Positions 12,504 to 19,835 of a stretch of DNA of 19,835 nucleotides are shown here, in pieces. The position numbers and the translations under genes were made by a program. The notes under the pieces were generated by a model that had not been told where the DNA came from, did no database searches, and saw only the letters and a list, made by a program, of their open reading frames with translations. This DNA comes from Firmicutes bacterium UBA3910 (GTDB lineage Bacteria; Bacillota; Limnochordia; Darwinibacteriales; Darwinibacteriaceae): the NCBI GenBank assembly GCA_002391465.1, contig DGFC01000067.1, positions 1-19,835 of the forward strand, in the 5' to 3' direction. The first letter of the stretch is position 1, and each line of letters starts with the position of its first letter.

Positions 12504-14354
12504 ATGAGGGGCCTGGCAGCGAAGGTATCAATTTATGCAGGGATCGTAGTCGCTTTAATGTGTATAGCATTCGGCCTATTTGCTTATTACAGCGGTTCCG
12601 CCGCTGTGCTGGCAGAAGTGGAACAGGCTTTAACCCAGCAGGCGGGGGAAGCGATCGAATTTGTGGAGAGCGCCTTTGAAAGCCATCTTTCTGTTTTAGA
12701 AACGATAGCGGCGCGTCCCGAGCTGAAGACAATGATTTGGTCAATGCAGCAGGCTGTGCTGCGGCCAGAGGAGGAACGCCTACCAGATTTCCTCGCCCTG
12801 GCAGTGGTCAGCCCGGACGGAACAGCCCGTTATACAGATGGGACTGAGGCCAATTTGGGTGATCGGGACTACGTGATTAAAGCCTTTGAAGGTGAGAAGG
12901 CCATCTCCGATCTAATTGTCAGCCGGGTTACGGGTGGCATAGTAGTGATGTATGCGGTGCCCATAAAAAGCGGTGATCAGGTGCGGGGGGTCCTAATTGG
13001 ACGAAGGGATGCCTTTGCCCTGAGCGAGATCACCGACCGATTGGGCTTTGGTGCCAATGGCGAAGGTTTCATGCTCCATCCCAGCGGCCTTTATTTTGCC
13101 GGAAAAGAGCGGGACTTGGTTGTGGAACAGCTCAACGTCTTTGAAGCCTGGGGCGAACCCGGCCAGCTGGGCCATGCCATTCAAGAACTGGGTCTGGGCA
13201 ATGACGGGGTAATCCGCTACCAAAAAGATGGGAAGGGCTATGTGGCCGGAATTACATACTTCCCCTCCACCGGTTGGATTTTGGGTGTGAGTGCTCAGGA
13301 AGACGATGTATTAGTCAACGTCAACAAATTTGGGCGTACCATAGTTCTCGTTTCGACTGCCTTCATTGTACTAGGCGGCCTTGCCGGTGTTTATGTCGCT
13401 CGGAGAATAGTAAGACCCATCAGTCAAGTGCAGAACGCAATCGAAGCAGTGGCGGACGGTGACTTAACCACTTCGGTTGAGATCAAGAGTAAGGACGAAG
13501 TTGGCCAGATGGCAGCCGCCTTTAACAGGACAATCGATAGGGTAAGGGACGCCCTGGCCATGGTCAGTGCCACCTCTACCGCTCTAGGAGCCACAACCGC
13601 AGAAATGGCGGCGGCTACCGAAGAGGTGAGTGCCTCCATTGAAGAAGTGGCCAGCACAACCAACCACTTCTCTACCGCCTTAGATGCCATGAACGACAAC
13701 GCCATGAGTATGAGCCAGAACGTGCAGGGCATTTCGGTCAAGGCTTCCCAAGGTGAAAGGGCACTGGGTCAGATTCTAGAGGTGATGAATAAACTGCGAG
13801 ATGATACGCAGAGGCTGGCTCAAGACATTTCTGGTTTGGGCACCCTGTCCGATCAGATAGGGCAGATTGTGGAGGTAATAAACGGTATTGCAGAACAGAC
13901 CAACCTCTTAGCCCTGAACGCTGCCATTGAAGCGGCCCGGGCCGGTGAGCACGGACGGGGATTTGCGGTGGTAGCGGATGAAGTAAGGCAGTTGGCTGAG
14001 GAATCCTCCGCGGCCACAACCGAAATTGCTGCCCTGATCGGTCGTATCCAAACCGGTATTGCAGCCGCGGTCCAGGATATGAACGTAGGTGCGGAACAGA
14101 CGGCCACAGCGGTGGTCAATGTGGACCAGGGCGGGGCAATCCTGCGCGATATCTTAAGCGAAGTGGAAGGCATAGTCACTTCGGTACAGGAGCTCACAGC
14201 CGGACTGGAAGAGGCGAACGCCAGCGGGCAGGAGATCGCCAGTGCTACCCAGGAGCAGGCAGGCTCGGTTGCCCAGATCGCAAGCTCTGCCCAGGAACTG
14301 TCTAACATGGGTGAGAGGCTGCGGGAGTTGTTAGAACAGTTTAAGCTATACTAA
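12504..14354 (+). CDS. Methyl-accepting chemotaxis protein with Cache-like sensor domain
   Basis: 616 residues. Membrane chemoreceptor: TM1 at about 7-30, an extracytoplasmic ligand-binding region at about 31-275, TM2 at about 278-300, a HAMP domain at about 301-355 ([21 protein letters not shown]) and a long cytoplasmic signalling coiled coil. The sensor region has dCache-like features: [30 protein letters not shown], and a second part ending [22 protein letters not shown]. The conserved CheA/CheW-contacting hairpin tip [20 protein letters not shown] is at about residues 465-485, followed by [21 protein letters not shown] 12504 has AGGAGGG 5 bases upstream. It is transcribed divergently from the sugar operon, so it might sense the same sugar or its binding protein, but dCache receptors often bind amino acids or organic acids. 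No che genes lie nearby. Confidence 0.95.
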   Translation: MRGLAAKVSIYAGIVVALMCIAFGLFAYYSGSAAVLAEVEQALTQQAGEAIEFVESAFESHLSVLETIAARPELKTMIWSMQQAVLRPEEERLPDFLALAVVSPDGTARYTDGTEANLGDRDYVIKAFEGEKAISDLIVSRVTGGIVVMYAVPIKSGDQVRGVLIGRRDAFALSEITDRLGFGANGEGFMLHPSGLYFAGKERDLVVEQLNVFEAWGEPGQLGHAIQELGLGNDGVIRYQKDGKGYVAGITYFPSTGWILGVSAQEDDVLVNVNKFGRTIVLVSTAFIVLGGLAGVYVARRIVRPISQVQNAIEAVADGDLTTSVEIKSKDEVGQMAAAFNRTIDRVRDALAMVSATSTALGATTAEMAAATEEVSASIEEVASTTNHFSTALDAMNDNAMSMSQNVQGISVKASQGERALGQILEVMNKLRDDTQRLAQDISGLGTLSDQIGQIVEVINGIAEQTNLLALNAAIEAARAGEHGRGFAVVADEVRQLAEESSAATTEIAALIGRIQTGIAAAVQDMNVGAEQTATAVVNVDQGGAILRDILSEVEGIVTSVQELTAGLEEANASGQEIASATQEQAGSVAQIASSAQELSNMGERLRELLEQFKLY

Positions 14355-14379
14355 AACGGCCTAGAATGGATGTGGTGGT

Positions 14380-14817
14380 ATGCTCAAAGAGTTCAAGGAA
14401 TTCGCCCTAAGGGGCAACGTAGTTGATCTGGCAGTCGGTGTGATTGTAGGTGGAGCGTTCGGCAAGATCGTTACCTCCCTCGTGAACGACATTATCATGC
14501 CTCTCTTGGGCTTGGTGGTGGGACGGATCGATCTTACCTCGCTCAAGATTGTGCTCAGGGCAGCCAACGAGACAACGAGCGAGCTCGCCATCACCTACGG
14601 TAGGTTCTTACAGGACGCGCTGGACTTTTTGATTATCTCCTTCAGTATTTTCATGGTCCTGCGGGTGCTCAACAACCTCCACGCCAAGTTGGAGCGGGAA
14701 CGGGAAGAGGAAGAGGAGAAAGAAAAAGCGGCGGCAGAACCGCCTGCACCGCCGGAGCCATCTAACGAAGAGAGACTCTTGATGGAAATCCGTGACCTCT
14801 TAAGAGAAAGAAACTAG
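14380..14817 (+). CDS. mscL: Large-conductance mechanosensitive channel MscL
   Basis: 145 residues. MscL opens a wide pore when membrane tension rises and protects cells from hypo-osmotic bursting. The N-terminal amphipathic helix and TM1 are canonical: LKEFKEFALRGNVVDLAVGV followed by IVGGAFGKIVTSLVNDIIMP. TM2 is FLQDALDFLIISFSIFMVL, followed by a cytoplasmic helix. The tail is unusual in composition: a charged run of Arg, Glu and Lys (about 108-121), an AEPPAPPEP linker, and then the usual C-terminal helix EERLLMEIRDLLRER. ATG 14380 has only a weak GGTGG-like ribosome binding site. It follows the chemoreceptor gene after 25 bases with no terminator, so the two may share a transcript. A terminator follows. 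Confidence 0.97.
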   Translation: MLKEFKEFALRGNVVDLAVGVIVGGAFGKIVTSLVNDIIMPLLGLVVGRIDLTSLKIVLRAANETTSELAITYGRFLQDALDFLIISFSIFMVLRVLNNLHAKLEREREEEEEKEKAAAEPPAPPEPSNEERLLMEIRDLLRERN

Positions 14818-14828
14818 TTGGGAGACAG

Positions 14829-14863
14829 GATCCCCGTGGACTCGGCCACGGGGATTCTCTTTC
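14829..14863 (+). terminator. Rho-independent terminator after mscL
   Basis: Stem ATCCCCGTGG (14830-14839) pairs perfectly with CCACGGGGAT (14846-14855) around a 6-base loop, followed by TCTCTTTC on the plus strand. It begins about 12 bases after the mscL stop. Confidence 0.85.
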
Positions 14864-14894
14864 GGATCGGGAAGGCAAAAATTGTCTGCCCCAT

Positions 14895-14923
14895 GGTGTT
14901 TTTTGCCTTAACTATGGTACAAT
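14895..14923 (+). promoter_or_regulatory. Extended -10 promoter for the ylbF-endonuclease-asnS run
   Basis: The -10 TACAAT (14918-14923) is preceded by TATGG, giving the TG-n extended -10 motif typical of Gram-positive sigma-A promoters. The -35 region is poor (GGTGTT at 17-base spacing), which extended -10 promoters tolerate. It lies just after the mscL terminator and about 155 bases before the next ribosome binding site. The long leader contains a small hairpin (AGAGG/CCTCT, about 14980-15001) but no riboswitch I recognise. Confidence 0.6.
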
Positions 14924-15080
14924 GTTCAGTGTATAGCTTTGTATTCACCGATGGAATACGGCGATTTACAGGCAGGCCGAGAGGAAGGTCTTTCCGCCTC
15001 TGAAGGGAAAGATCATAATTAACTACAGACGGTGCTCTACTAAGCTTTCGCGTTACGCCAGCGTAGGGGAGGAAGATGAG

Positions 15081-15491
15081 ATGGAAGTTTTTAAGAAGGC
15101 CGAGGAACTGGCCGCTGCTATCCTCAACAGCGAGGAGTACCAAAGGATGATAAAGGCCAGGGAAACGGTGGGGGAGCACTCTGCGGCCAGCATTATGCTG
15201 CGGGATTTCCAAAATCTGCAAACAGAGCTGCATAGGCAGCAGATGGAAGGGGTAGAGGTCACACCTGAACAGGAAGAGCAGCTGCAGAATTTGTTTGGTG
15301 TGATTTCCATTAATCCTTATATTCGAGAGCTGATTGAAGCGGAATTTGCCTTCAGCGCCATGATGCTGCAGGTAAACGACATTTTGGCCCAATCTCTCGA
15401 CTTAAAAGAGGACGGGGAAGAAGATGAAGCTGAAGGCCCCAAACTGGAAGTGCCCGAAAAGAGAATCTTGATTCCCGGGAAGGACATCTAG
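15081..15491 (+). CDS. YlbF/YmcA family (DUF964) protein
   Basis: 136 residues, cytoplasmic, almost wholly helical. The pattern AEELAAAILNSEEYQRMIKA, then MLRDFQNLQTELHRQQMEG, then NPYIRELIEAEFAFSAMMLQVN matches the YlbF/YmcA family. In Bacillus subtilis, YlbF, YmcA and YaaT form a complex that promotes maturation of selected mRNAs with RNase Y and affects competence, sporulation and biofilm formation. The C-terminal 30 residues (EDGEEDEAEGPKLEVPEKR) are an acidic, probably disordered tail. ATG 15081 is preceded by GGGGAGG. First gene of a run with the endonuclease IV-like gene 5 bases downstream. Whether this is the YlbF or YmcA orthologue cannot be decided here, so no symbol is given. Confidence 0.85.
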   Translation: MEVFKKAEELAAAILNSEEYQRMIKARETVGEHSAASIMLRDFQNLQTELHRQQMEGVEVTPEQEEQLQNLFGVISINPYIRELIEAEFAFSAMMLQVNDILAQSLDLKEDGEEDEAEGPKLEVPEKRILIPGKDI

Positions 15492-15496
15492 GTCGG

Positions 15497-16339
15497 ATGG
15501 GTATTTTAAGAATAGGTACGGCAGGCATTCCCGCTTCTACCAAGCCTGCAAGCAGCTTAAATGCCATTAAGCGGTTGCATGAGCTGGGACTGAAGCATAT
15601 GGAGTTGGAGTTTGTGCGTGGGGTGAAAATGGGCCAGAAGACCGCGGAACAGCTTGCTGAGCAGGCAGAGAAGTACGATATCTCCCTCACGGTACACGCT
15701 CCCTATTACGTCAACCTCAACTCGGCTGAACCGGAAAAGGTGGTAAACAGTAAGAACCACATTTTCAAAGCGGCTCAAGTAGGTGCTTGGGCCGGTGCCA
15801 AGAGCGTCACTTTCCACCCTGCCTTTTACCACGACGACGATCCGGAAGTGGTGTACGAGCGGGTACGGGAGCAGGTTGAGGATTTATTGGAGATGCTGGA
15901 CAGGGAAGGCATTAACATCCGTTTGAGCCCGGAAACGACCGGGGGCCTATCCCATTTCGGTACGCTGGAAGAGCTGGTGCGGCTGGGTACGGATCTGCCG
16001 GGAATATACCCCTGTGTGGATTTTGCCCACCTGTTTGCCCGCAGCTTGGGCGAGTTTAACAGCTATAGCGATTTCAGCGGCGCCCTTGAGTTTATGGAAA
16101 AGCAGCTGGGCCGGGAGGCCTTGGATTCAATGCATATCCACCTTTCCGGTATTGAATACGGACCAAGGGGCGAACGGAACCACTTACCCCTAGTAGAAAC
16201 AGAACTTGATTACAAGGCTGTTTTACAGGCCCTTATCGATCACAATGTGGGCGGTTGGCTCACCTGTGAAAGCCCGATTTTGGAAGAAGATGCTTTAATA
16301 CTGCAAGATGTGTATGGGCAGTTAAAGAAGGAAGAATAG
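15497..16339 (+). CDS. Endonuclease IV (Nfo)-like TIM-barrel metalloprotein
   Basis: 280 residues, AP endonuclease 2 / xylose-isomerase-like TIM barrel. In Nfo, three metal ions are bound and the enzyme cuts DNA at abasic sites. Likely metal ligands are visible in order: His67 (VHAPYYVNL), His107 (FHPAFY), Glu146 (SPETTG), Asp175 and His178 (VDFAHLFAR), His213/His215 ([10 protein letters not shown]) and Glu258 (CESP). The classical D-R-H of Escherichia coli Nfo is replaced by GERNHLP (Glu226, His229), a variant I associate with archaeal and some Firmicute relatives. It is therefore probably a divergent Nfo, but another hydrolase or isomerase activity is possible. The start ATG 15497 has only a weak ribosome binding site and lies 5 bases after the ylbF-family stop, suggesting translational coupling. 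Confidence 0.85.
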   Translation: MGILRIGTAGIPASTKPASSLNAIKRLHELGLKHMELEFVRGVKMGQKTAEQLAEQAEKYDISLTVHAPYYVNLNSAEPEKVVNSKNHIFKAAQVGAWAGAKSVTFHPAFYHDDDPEVVYERVREQVEDLLEMLDREGINIRLSPETTGGLSHFGTLEELVRLGTDLPGIYPCVDFAHLFARSLGEFNSYSDFSGALEFMEKQLGREALDSMHIHLSGIEYGPRGERNHLPLVETELDYKAVLQALIDHNVGGWLTCESPILEEDALILQDVYGQLKKEE

Positions 16340-16352
16340 GAGGTATGGCCGG

Positions 16353-17645
16353 ATGGAACATGTTTATCTAAAGAACATCGGCGATTACGTAGGTCAAGAA
16401 GTTGAAATAAAGGGCTGGTTATACAATAAGCGCTCCAGCGGTAAAATTCAGTTCTTAATTATCCGCGATGGTACGGACATGATCCAGGGTGTGCTTGTGA
16501 AAAGCGAAGTACCTGAGGAAGTGTTCGAAGCTGCCAAGGAACTGACCCAGGAATCCTCCCTGATCGTCCGGGGCGTTGTCCGCGCAGACGAGCGGGCACC
16601 CAGCGGTTACGAGCTGTCCCTTACTGACGTTAAGATTGTACAGATCGCGGAAGAGTATCCTATCACACCTAAGGAACACGGCGTTGAATTTCTCCTGGAC
16701 CGCCGCCATCTCTGGCTGCGCTCCCAGAAACAGCACGCCATTATGCTGGTCAGGCATGAAGTGATCAGCGCATCCCGGGACTTTTTCAACGAGCGGGGCT
16801 TTATTCAGATCGACGCACCGATTTTGACGCCTGCCGCAGCGGAGGGCACGTCCACCTTGTTTGAAACCGATTACTTCGACGACAAGGCGTACCTTTCCCA
16901 GAGCGGCCAGCTGTACCTGGAAGCGGCAGTGGCAGCCTTTGGTAAGGTTTACTGCTTCGGGCCTACCTTTAGGGCGGAAAAATCGAAAACCAGGCGCCAT
17001 CTAACCGAGTTTTGGATGCTCGAGCCCGAGGTGGCCTATGCGGATCACGAGTACAACATGCAGTTGCAGGAAGAATTCATCTGCTACATTGTGGAGAGAG
17101 TGCTTAAGAACTGCCGCAGGCAGCTGGAGATTCTGGGACGGGATATCAGCAAATTGGAGGCTGTAAAGGCGCCGTTTCCCCGCATGACTTACGACGAAGC
17201 GGTTGAGTTGCTGCGCAAAAACGGAGTAGAGAAAGAGTGGGGCGAAGATCTGGGCGGCGCAGACGAGACAATTATTGCCGAGCAGTTTGACAAGCCGGTC
17301 ATAGTGGAACGCTACCCTGCTGCGGTTAAAGCCTTTTACATGGAGCCCGATCCGGAGCGGCCTGAAGTTGTCTTGGGCAACGACATGCTGGCGCCGGAAG
17401 GCTACGGCGAGATTATTGGGGGCAGTCAGCGTATTCACGATCCGGAGCTGCTGAAGCAGCGGCTGCAGGAAAACGACCTGCCGGAGGAAAACTACGCCTG
17501 GTATTTGGATATCCGCCGCTACGGCACTGTACCCCATTCCGGCTTTGGTATGGGCTTAGAGCGTACGGTGACTTGGCTCTGCGGGCTCGCTCACCTGCGT
17601 GAAGCGATACCTTTCCCCCGTTTGATTAATAGAATATACCCATAG
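16353..17645 (+). CDS. asnS: Asparaginyl-tRNA synthetase
   Basis: 430 residues, full length. It charges tRNA(Asn) with asparagine using ATP. An N-terminal OB-fold anticodon-binding domain (about 1-105: [25 protein letters not shown]) is followed by a class II catalytic core. Motif 1 region: [21 protein letters not shown]. Motif 2: [21 protein letters not shown]. Motif 3: [16 protein letters not shown]. The [12 protein letters not shown] form of motif 2 and the [16 protein letters not shown] segment indicate AsnRS rather than bacterial AspRS. ATG 16353 is 8 bases after AGGAGGT. It follows the endonuclease gene by 13 bases and ends one base before the stop of the opposing yqhV-like gene. Confidence 0.95.
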   Translation: MEHVYLKNIGDYVGQEVEIKGWLYNKRSSGKIQFLIIRDGTDMIQGVLVKSEVPEEVFEAAKELTQESSLIVRGVVRADERAPSGYELSLTDVKIVQIAEEYPITPKEHGVEFLLDRRHLWLRSQKQHAIMLVRHEVISASRDFFNERGFIQIDAPILTPAAAEGTSTLFETDYFDDKAYLSQSGQLYLEAAVAAFGKVYCFGPTFRAEKSKTRRHLTEFWMLEPEVAYADHEYNMQLQEEFICYIVERVLKNCRRQLEILGRDISKLEAVKAPFPRMTYDEAVELLRKNGVEKEWGEDLGGADETIIAEQFDKPVIVERYPAAVKAFYMEPDPERPEVVLGNDMLAPEGYGEIIGGSQRIHDPELLKQRLQENDLPEENYAWYLDIRRYGTVPHSGFGMGLERTVTWLCGLAHLREAIPFPRLINRIYP

Positions 17646-17646
17646 G

Positions 17647-17913
17647 CTAGTTGGTGCCCAGAAAGATCAGGAGCACGCCCAGGCCCACCAAGGCGAGTTT
17701 GGGCCAGGACAGCTCATGACGGAGCCCAATCAGCCCAATCATGCCCACCAAAGTCAAGATGACAGGCCCAATCAGGCCCAGGACGGCATTGACCTTGAGT
17801 GCAGCCTGTACTGTGCCGAACTTCAGCATGAGCAGGGCCCCGGTAATTTCCAATGTACCGGCTAGGAGCCTCATCAGGGCCATGGTCAGCACGATTCTCA
17901 ATTCGGTGTGCAT
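17647..17913 (-). CDS. yqhV: YqhV-like (DUF2619) small membrane protein
   Basis: 88 residues, almost entirely membrane-embedded, with probably three helices. The sequence [23 protein letters not shown], then INA-like [21 protein letters not shown] resembles Bacillus subtilis YqhV, a small protein of unknown function encoded beside the spoIIIA sporulation operon. Start: ATG 17913 with GGAGTG 5 bases upstream; an in-frame ATG at 17931 has no ribosome binding site. Its stop lies one base from the asnS stop, so the two genes converge with no space for a terminator. The match is from memory of the family pattern, not an alignment. Confidence 0.7.
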   Translation of the reverse strand: MHTELRIVLTMALMRLLAGTLEITGALLMLKFGTVQAALKVNAVLGLIGPVILTLVGMIGLIGLRHELSWPKLALVGLGVLLIFLGTN

Positions 17914-17963
17914 GGGATCACTCCGTTTCAAGCTTTTATTCCTATAGGGAGAGGAGAATAGCG

Positions 17964-19211
17964 GTGTTGAGATACTTGAAAGAGGCGGATCCTGAAGTCT
18001 GTAAAGCTATTCGCCTGGAAACGGCACGGCAGAACAACAATCTCGAGCTGATTGCCTCAGAAAATTTTGTCAGTATGGCCGTTTTGGAGGCCATGGGAAG
18101 TCAGCTTACAAATAAATATGCGGAAGGTTACGCGGGTAGACGTTATTACGGCGGCTGCGAGTTTGTGGACATAGTGGAAGAATTGGCCATCGACCGGGCC
18201 AAACAGCTTTTTGGTGCTGATCATGTCAATGTCCAGCCCCACTCCGGTTCCCAGGCGAACCAAGCGGTTTTCTTTGCCGTGCTCAAGCCCGGTGACACCG
18301 TCTTGGGCATGGACTTGAGCCACGGCGGTCACCTAACCCATGGCAGCCCGGTTAACCTGTCCGGTTCTTGGTTTAACGTGGTCCACTACGGCGTGGACAA
18401 GGAGACTGAGCTCATAGATTACGACAAAGTGAGGGAGTTGGCCCTTGAGCATCGCCCGCGCATGATTATTGCTGGGGCTTCGGCCTATCCGCGGGTCATT
18501 GATTTCGCCGCGTTTAGGGAGATCGCCGATGAGGTAGGGGCTTACTTCATGGTGGACATGGCCCATATTGCTGGCTTGGTAGCGGCAGGGGTTCACCCCA
18601 GTCCGGTACCCTATGCCGACTTCATTACCTCCACCACCCACAAGACGCTGCGCGGTCCCCGGGGCGGTATAATCCTCACAACAAAGGAACACGCCCGCAA
18701 AATCGACAGCGCAGTGTTCCCAGGCATGCAGGGTGGACCTTTAATGCATGTGATTGCAGCCAAAGCGGTGGCGTTTTTGGAAGCGCTTAAGCCCGAATTC
18801 AAGGCTTACCAGAGGGCAGTGGTGGAAAACGCCAAGGTCCTGGGAGAAACGCTGGCAGCAGAAGGCTTCCCTCTTATTTCCGGTGGAACGGACACCCACC
18901 TTCTCTTGGTTAACGTGAAGGCTAAAGGCTTCACTGGCAAGGAGGCGGAGGAACTTCTCGATCAAGTGGGGATTACTGTCAACAAGAACACCATTCCCTT
19001 TGAAGAGGAAAGCCCGTTCATTACCAGCGGTATCCGCTTGGGTACCCCCGCTTTGACCACGAGGGGTATGGGCGTTGAGGAAATGCGCACCATCGGCCGT
19101 TTGATTGCCCAAACGCTCGAACACGGCCGAGATGATTTTAGTGAGATCAAGGAACAGGTCGCCAAGCTGGCAGCCGGATTTCCCCTTTATGCTGAATCCT
19201 GCGGTGACTAG
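17964..19211 (+). CDS. glyA: Serine hydroxymethyltransferase
   Basis: 415 residues, the normal length. This PLP enzyme converts serine and tetrahydrofolate to glycine and 5,10-methylenetetrahydrofolate, the main source of one-carbon units. Visible motifs are [12 protein letters not shown] (about 27-38), [20 protein letters not shown] (50-69), [12 protein letters not shown] (88-99), [13 protein letters not shown] (197-209) and the PLP lysine Lys227 in [13 protein letters not shown]. The start is GTG 17964, 7 bases after GAGGAG; TTG 17967 is the next option. A longer in-frame reading back to 17853 overlaps the yqhV-like gene on the other strand and adds a sequence not found in GlyA. The downstream MFS gene begins 14 bases after its stop. 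Confidence 0.97.
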   Translation: MLRYLKEADPEVCKAIRLETARQNNNLELIASENFVSMAVLEAMGSQLTNKYAEGYAGRRYYGGCEFVDIVEELAIDRAKQLFGADHVNVQPHSGSQANQAVFFAVLKPGDTVLGMDLSHGGHLTHGSPVNLSGSWFNVVHYGVDKETELIDYDKVRELALEHRPRMIIAGASAYPRVIDFAAFREIADEVGAYFMVDMAHIAGLVAAGVHPSPVPYADFITSTTHKTLRGPRGGIILTTKEHARKIDSAVFPGMQGGPLMHVIAAKAVAFLEALKPEFKAYQRAVVENAKVLGETLAAEGFPLISGGTDTHLLLVNVKAKGFTGKEAEELLDQVGITVNKNTIPFEEESPFITSGIRLGTPALTTRGMGVEEMRTIGRLIAQTLEHGRDDFSEIKEQVAKLAAGFPLYAESCGD

Positions 19212-19225
19212 AGGAGGCTCCCTTT

Positions 19226-19835
19226 TTGCTGCACAAACAGAAACTGAGTAAAGAAACGCAACAGGCGATGAAATTAAATACGGTTGAAGGGGCTTTCGCG
19301 GTGGCTGCCGATAACTTGGCAGCCCCCTATTTGTCCCTTTTTGCGTTGGCTTTAGGTGCCACTCCATCGCAGATTGGGATGCTCAGTGCTTTTCCCAACT
19401 TTTTAGGTAACATCCTCCAAATTCCGGCCAGTATTTTAAGTGAGAGGTCCAAGGACAAACGGATTCTCCCAACTGTGGGCGGCTTTTTTAACCGTGCTTC
19501 CTGGCTCGTCCTGGCGCTATTGCCCTTCTTGTTCTCCCCACAGCACAGGGTTGCTGTGGTGATCATTTTGGCGTCCTTTAGGATCGTCATGGCTAACTTG
19601 GGCGTGCCGGCCTGGACTTCCCTCCAGGCGGATCTGGTGCCCCGCTCCATTCGGGGCCAGTATTATGCCAACCGTAATATGGTGCTGAATATGTGTGCCT
19701 TGGGCGCCACTGTTCTGGCCATGTTTTTGCTGCGGTTGGATTTTCCCACCAGTTACATACTGATTTTCAGCATTGCTACTCTGCTGGGAGTTATTTCCAC
19801 CTACATCTTTATCCGTATCCCTTTTGCCAACACCC
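19226..19835 (+). CDS. MFS transporter, N-terminal part
   Basis: Partial gene running off the right edge; 203 codons are visible with no stop. Probable start TTG 19226, 8 bases after GAGGAGG; a later ATG (19268) lacks a ribosome binding site. After a short basic N-terminus (LHKQKLSKETQQ) come hydrophobic segments arranged as in a Major Facilitator permease. SLFALALGATPSQIGMLSA forms the first helix-loop, and ILSERSKDKR is the loop 2-3 position where MFS proteins carry the G-x-x-x-D-R-x-G-R/K motif, here degenerate. LVPRSIRGQYYANRNM is a 4-5 loop typical of the MFS_1 group. About five helices are present. Substrate unknown. Close spacing to glyA suggests cotranscription. Confidence 0.85.
   Translation, partial: MLHKQKLSKETQQAMKLNTVEGAFAVAADNLAAPYLSLFALALGATPSQIGMLSAFPNFLGNILQIPASILSERSKDKRILPTVGGFFNRASWLVLALLPFLFSPQHRVAVVIILASFRIVMANLGVPAWTSLQADLVPRSIRGQYYANRNMVLNMCALGATVLAMFLLRLDFPTSYILIFSIATLLGVISTYIFIRIPFANT

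Noticed and set aside
13738..14308. Minus-strand frames of 93 and 151 codons across the chemoreceptor signalling domain
   Set aside because: Antisense frames produced by the Ala/Glu-rich coiled coil; the plus strand encodes the canonical signalling hairpin.
14951..15022. 24-codon frame in the leader of the ylbF-family gene
   Set aside because: No ribosome binding site before its ATG and no leader-peptide-like codon run, so it is probably chance.
17853..17963. A longer glyA reading that starts upstream at 17853
   Set aside because: The added residues lie antisense to the yqhV-like gene and do not resemble any GlyA N-terminus; GTG 17964 with GAGGAG gives the normal length.
19303..19342. Terminator-like hairpin GGCTGCC/GGCAGCC followed by a T-rich stretch
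   Set aside because: It lies inside the coding start of the MFS gene, has an 8-base loop, and the T-run is broken and distant; probably coding coincidence.
1..19835. Search for CRISPR arrays, insertion sequences, tRNA/rRNA genes, toxin-antitoxin or phage-defence genes
   Set aside because: No regularly spaced repeats, transposase motifs, tRNA-like cloverleaf ends or defence-type domains were seen by eye; composition looks even across genes.

Overview
The window looks like chromosomal DNA of a heterotrophic, sugar-using bacterium of the Firmicutes (Bacillota). Evidence: a YlbF-family gene and a YqhV-like (DUF2619) gene, strong AGGAGG-type ribosome binding sites, frequent TTG/GTG starts, and a LacI-controlled carbohydrate operon. 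Neither of the two ABC substrate-binding proteins (1-470 and 9777-11042) carries a lipobox cysteine; both have plain AxA-type signal peptides. That would be unusual for a monoderm and fits a diderm Firmicute, for example a Limnochordia-like organism. This placement is an inference. No mobile element, CRISPR array, tRNA or rRNA was seen.

Left part (1-3074): the N-terminal part of a branched-chain amino-acid-type binding protein reads leftward off the edge. A rightward run of three genes of unknown function follows: a doubtful small protein, an alpha/alpha-toroid (terpenoid cyclase/prenyltransferase-fold) protein, and a membrane-anchored or secreted protein that appears to start at AUA. A strong hairpin at 3040-3074 separates this run from the convergent operon.

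Centre (3090-12313): a leftward operon with the transcription order lacI, sugar-binding protein, MalF-like permease, MalG-like permease, secreted clan GH-A glycosidase, cytoplasmic GH1 beta-glucosidase, secreted GH3 beta-glucosidase. It appears to be driven by a TTGACA-17-TAATAT promoter upstream of lacI, with a perfect GAAACCGGTTTC operator about 30 bp downstream of the -10. The expected logic is extracellular trimming of a glucan-like polymer or oligosaccharide by the GH-A and GH3 enzymes, ABC uptake, and intracellular hydrolysis by GH1, with LacI releasing when an inducer sugar appears. No ATPase is encoded in the operon, so the transporter probably uses a shared MsmX-type ATPase. The GH-A gene appears to start at AUU. 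A hairpin sits between the binding-protein and permease genes.

Right part (12314-19835): divergent from lacI lie a chemoreceptor with an extracytoplasmic sensor domain and mscL, closed by a terminator. An extended -10 promoter then starts ylbF-family gene, endonuclease IV-like gene and asnS. A yqhV-like gene is convergent on asnS. glyA and the N-terminal part of an MFS transporter run to the right edge.

Most of the window is conventional in content. The points most worth following are the two apparent non-AUG, non-NUG start codons (AUU and AUA), the secreted GH-A enzyme that I cannot place in a family, the architecture of the operon promoter/operator region, and the pair of uncharacterised genes at 1083-3008.
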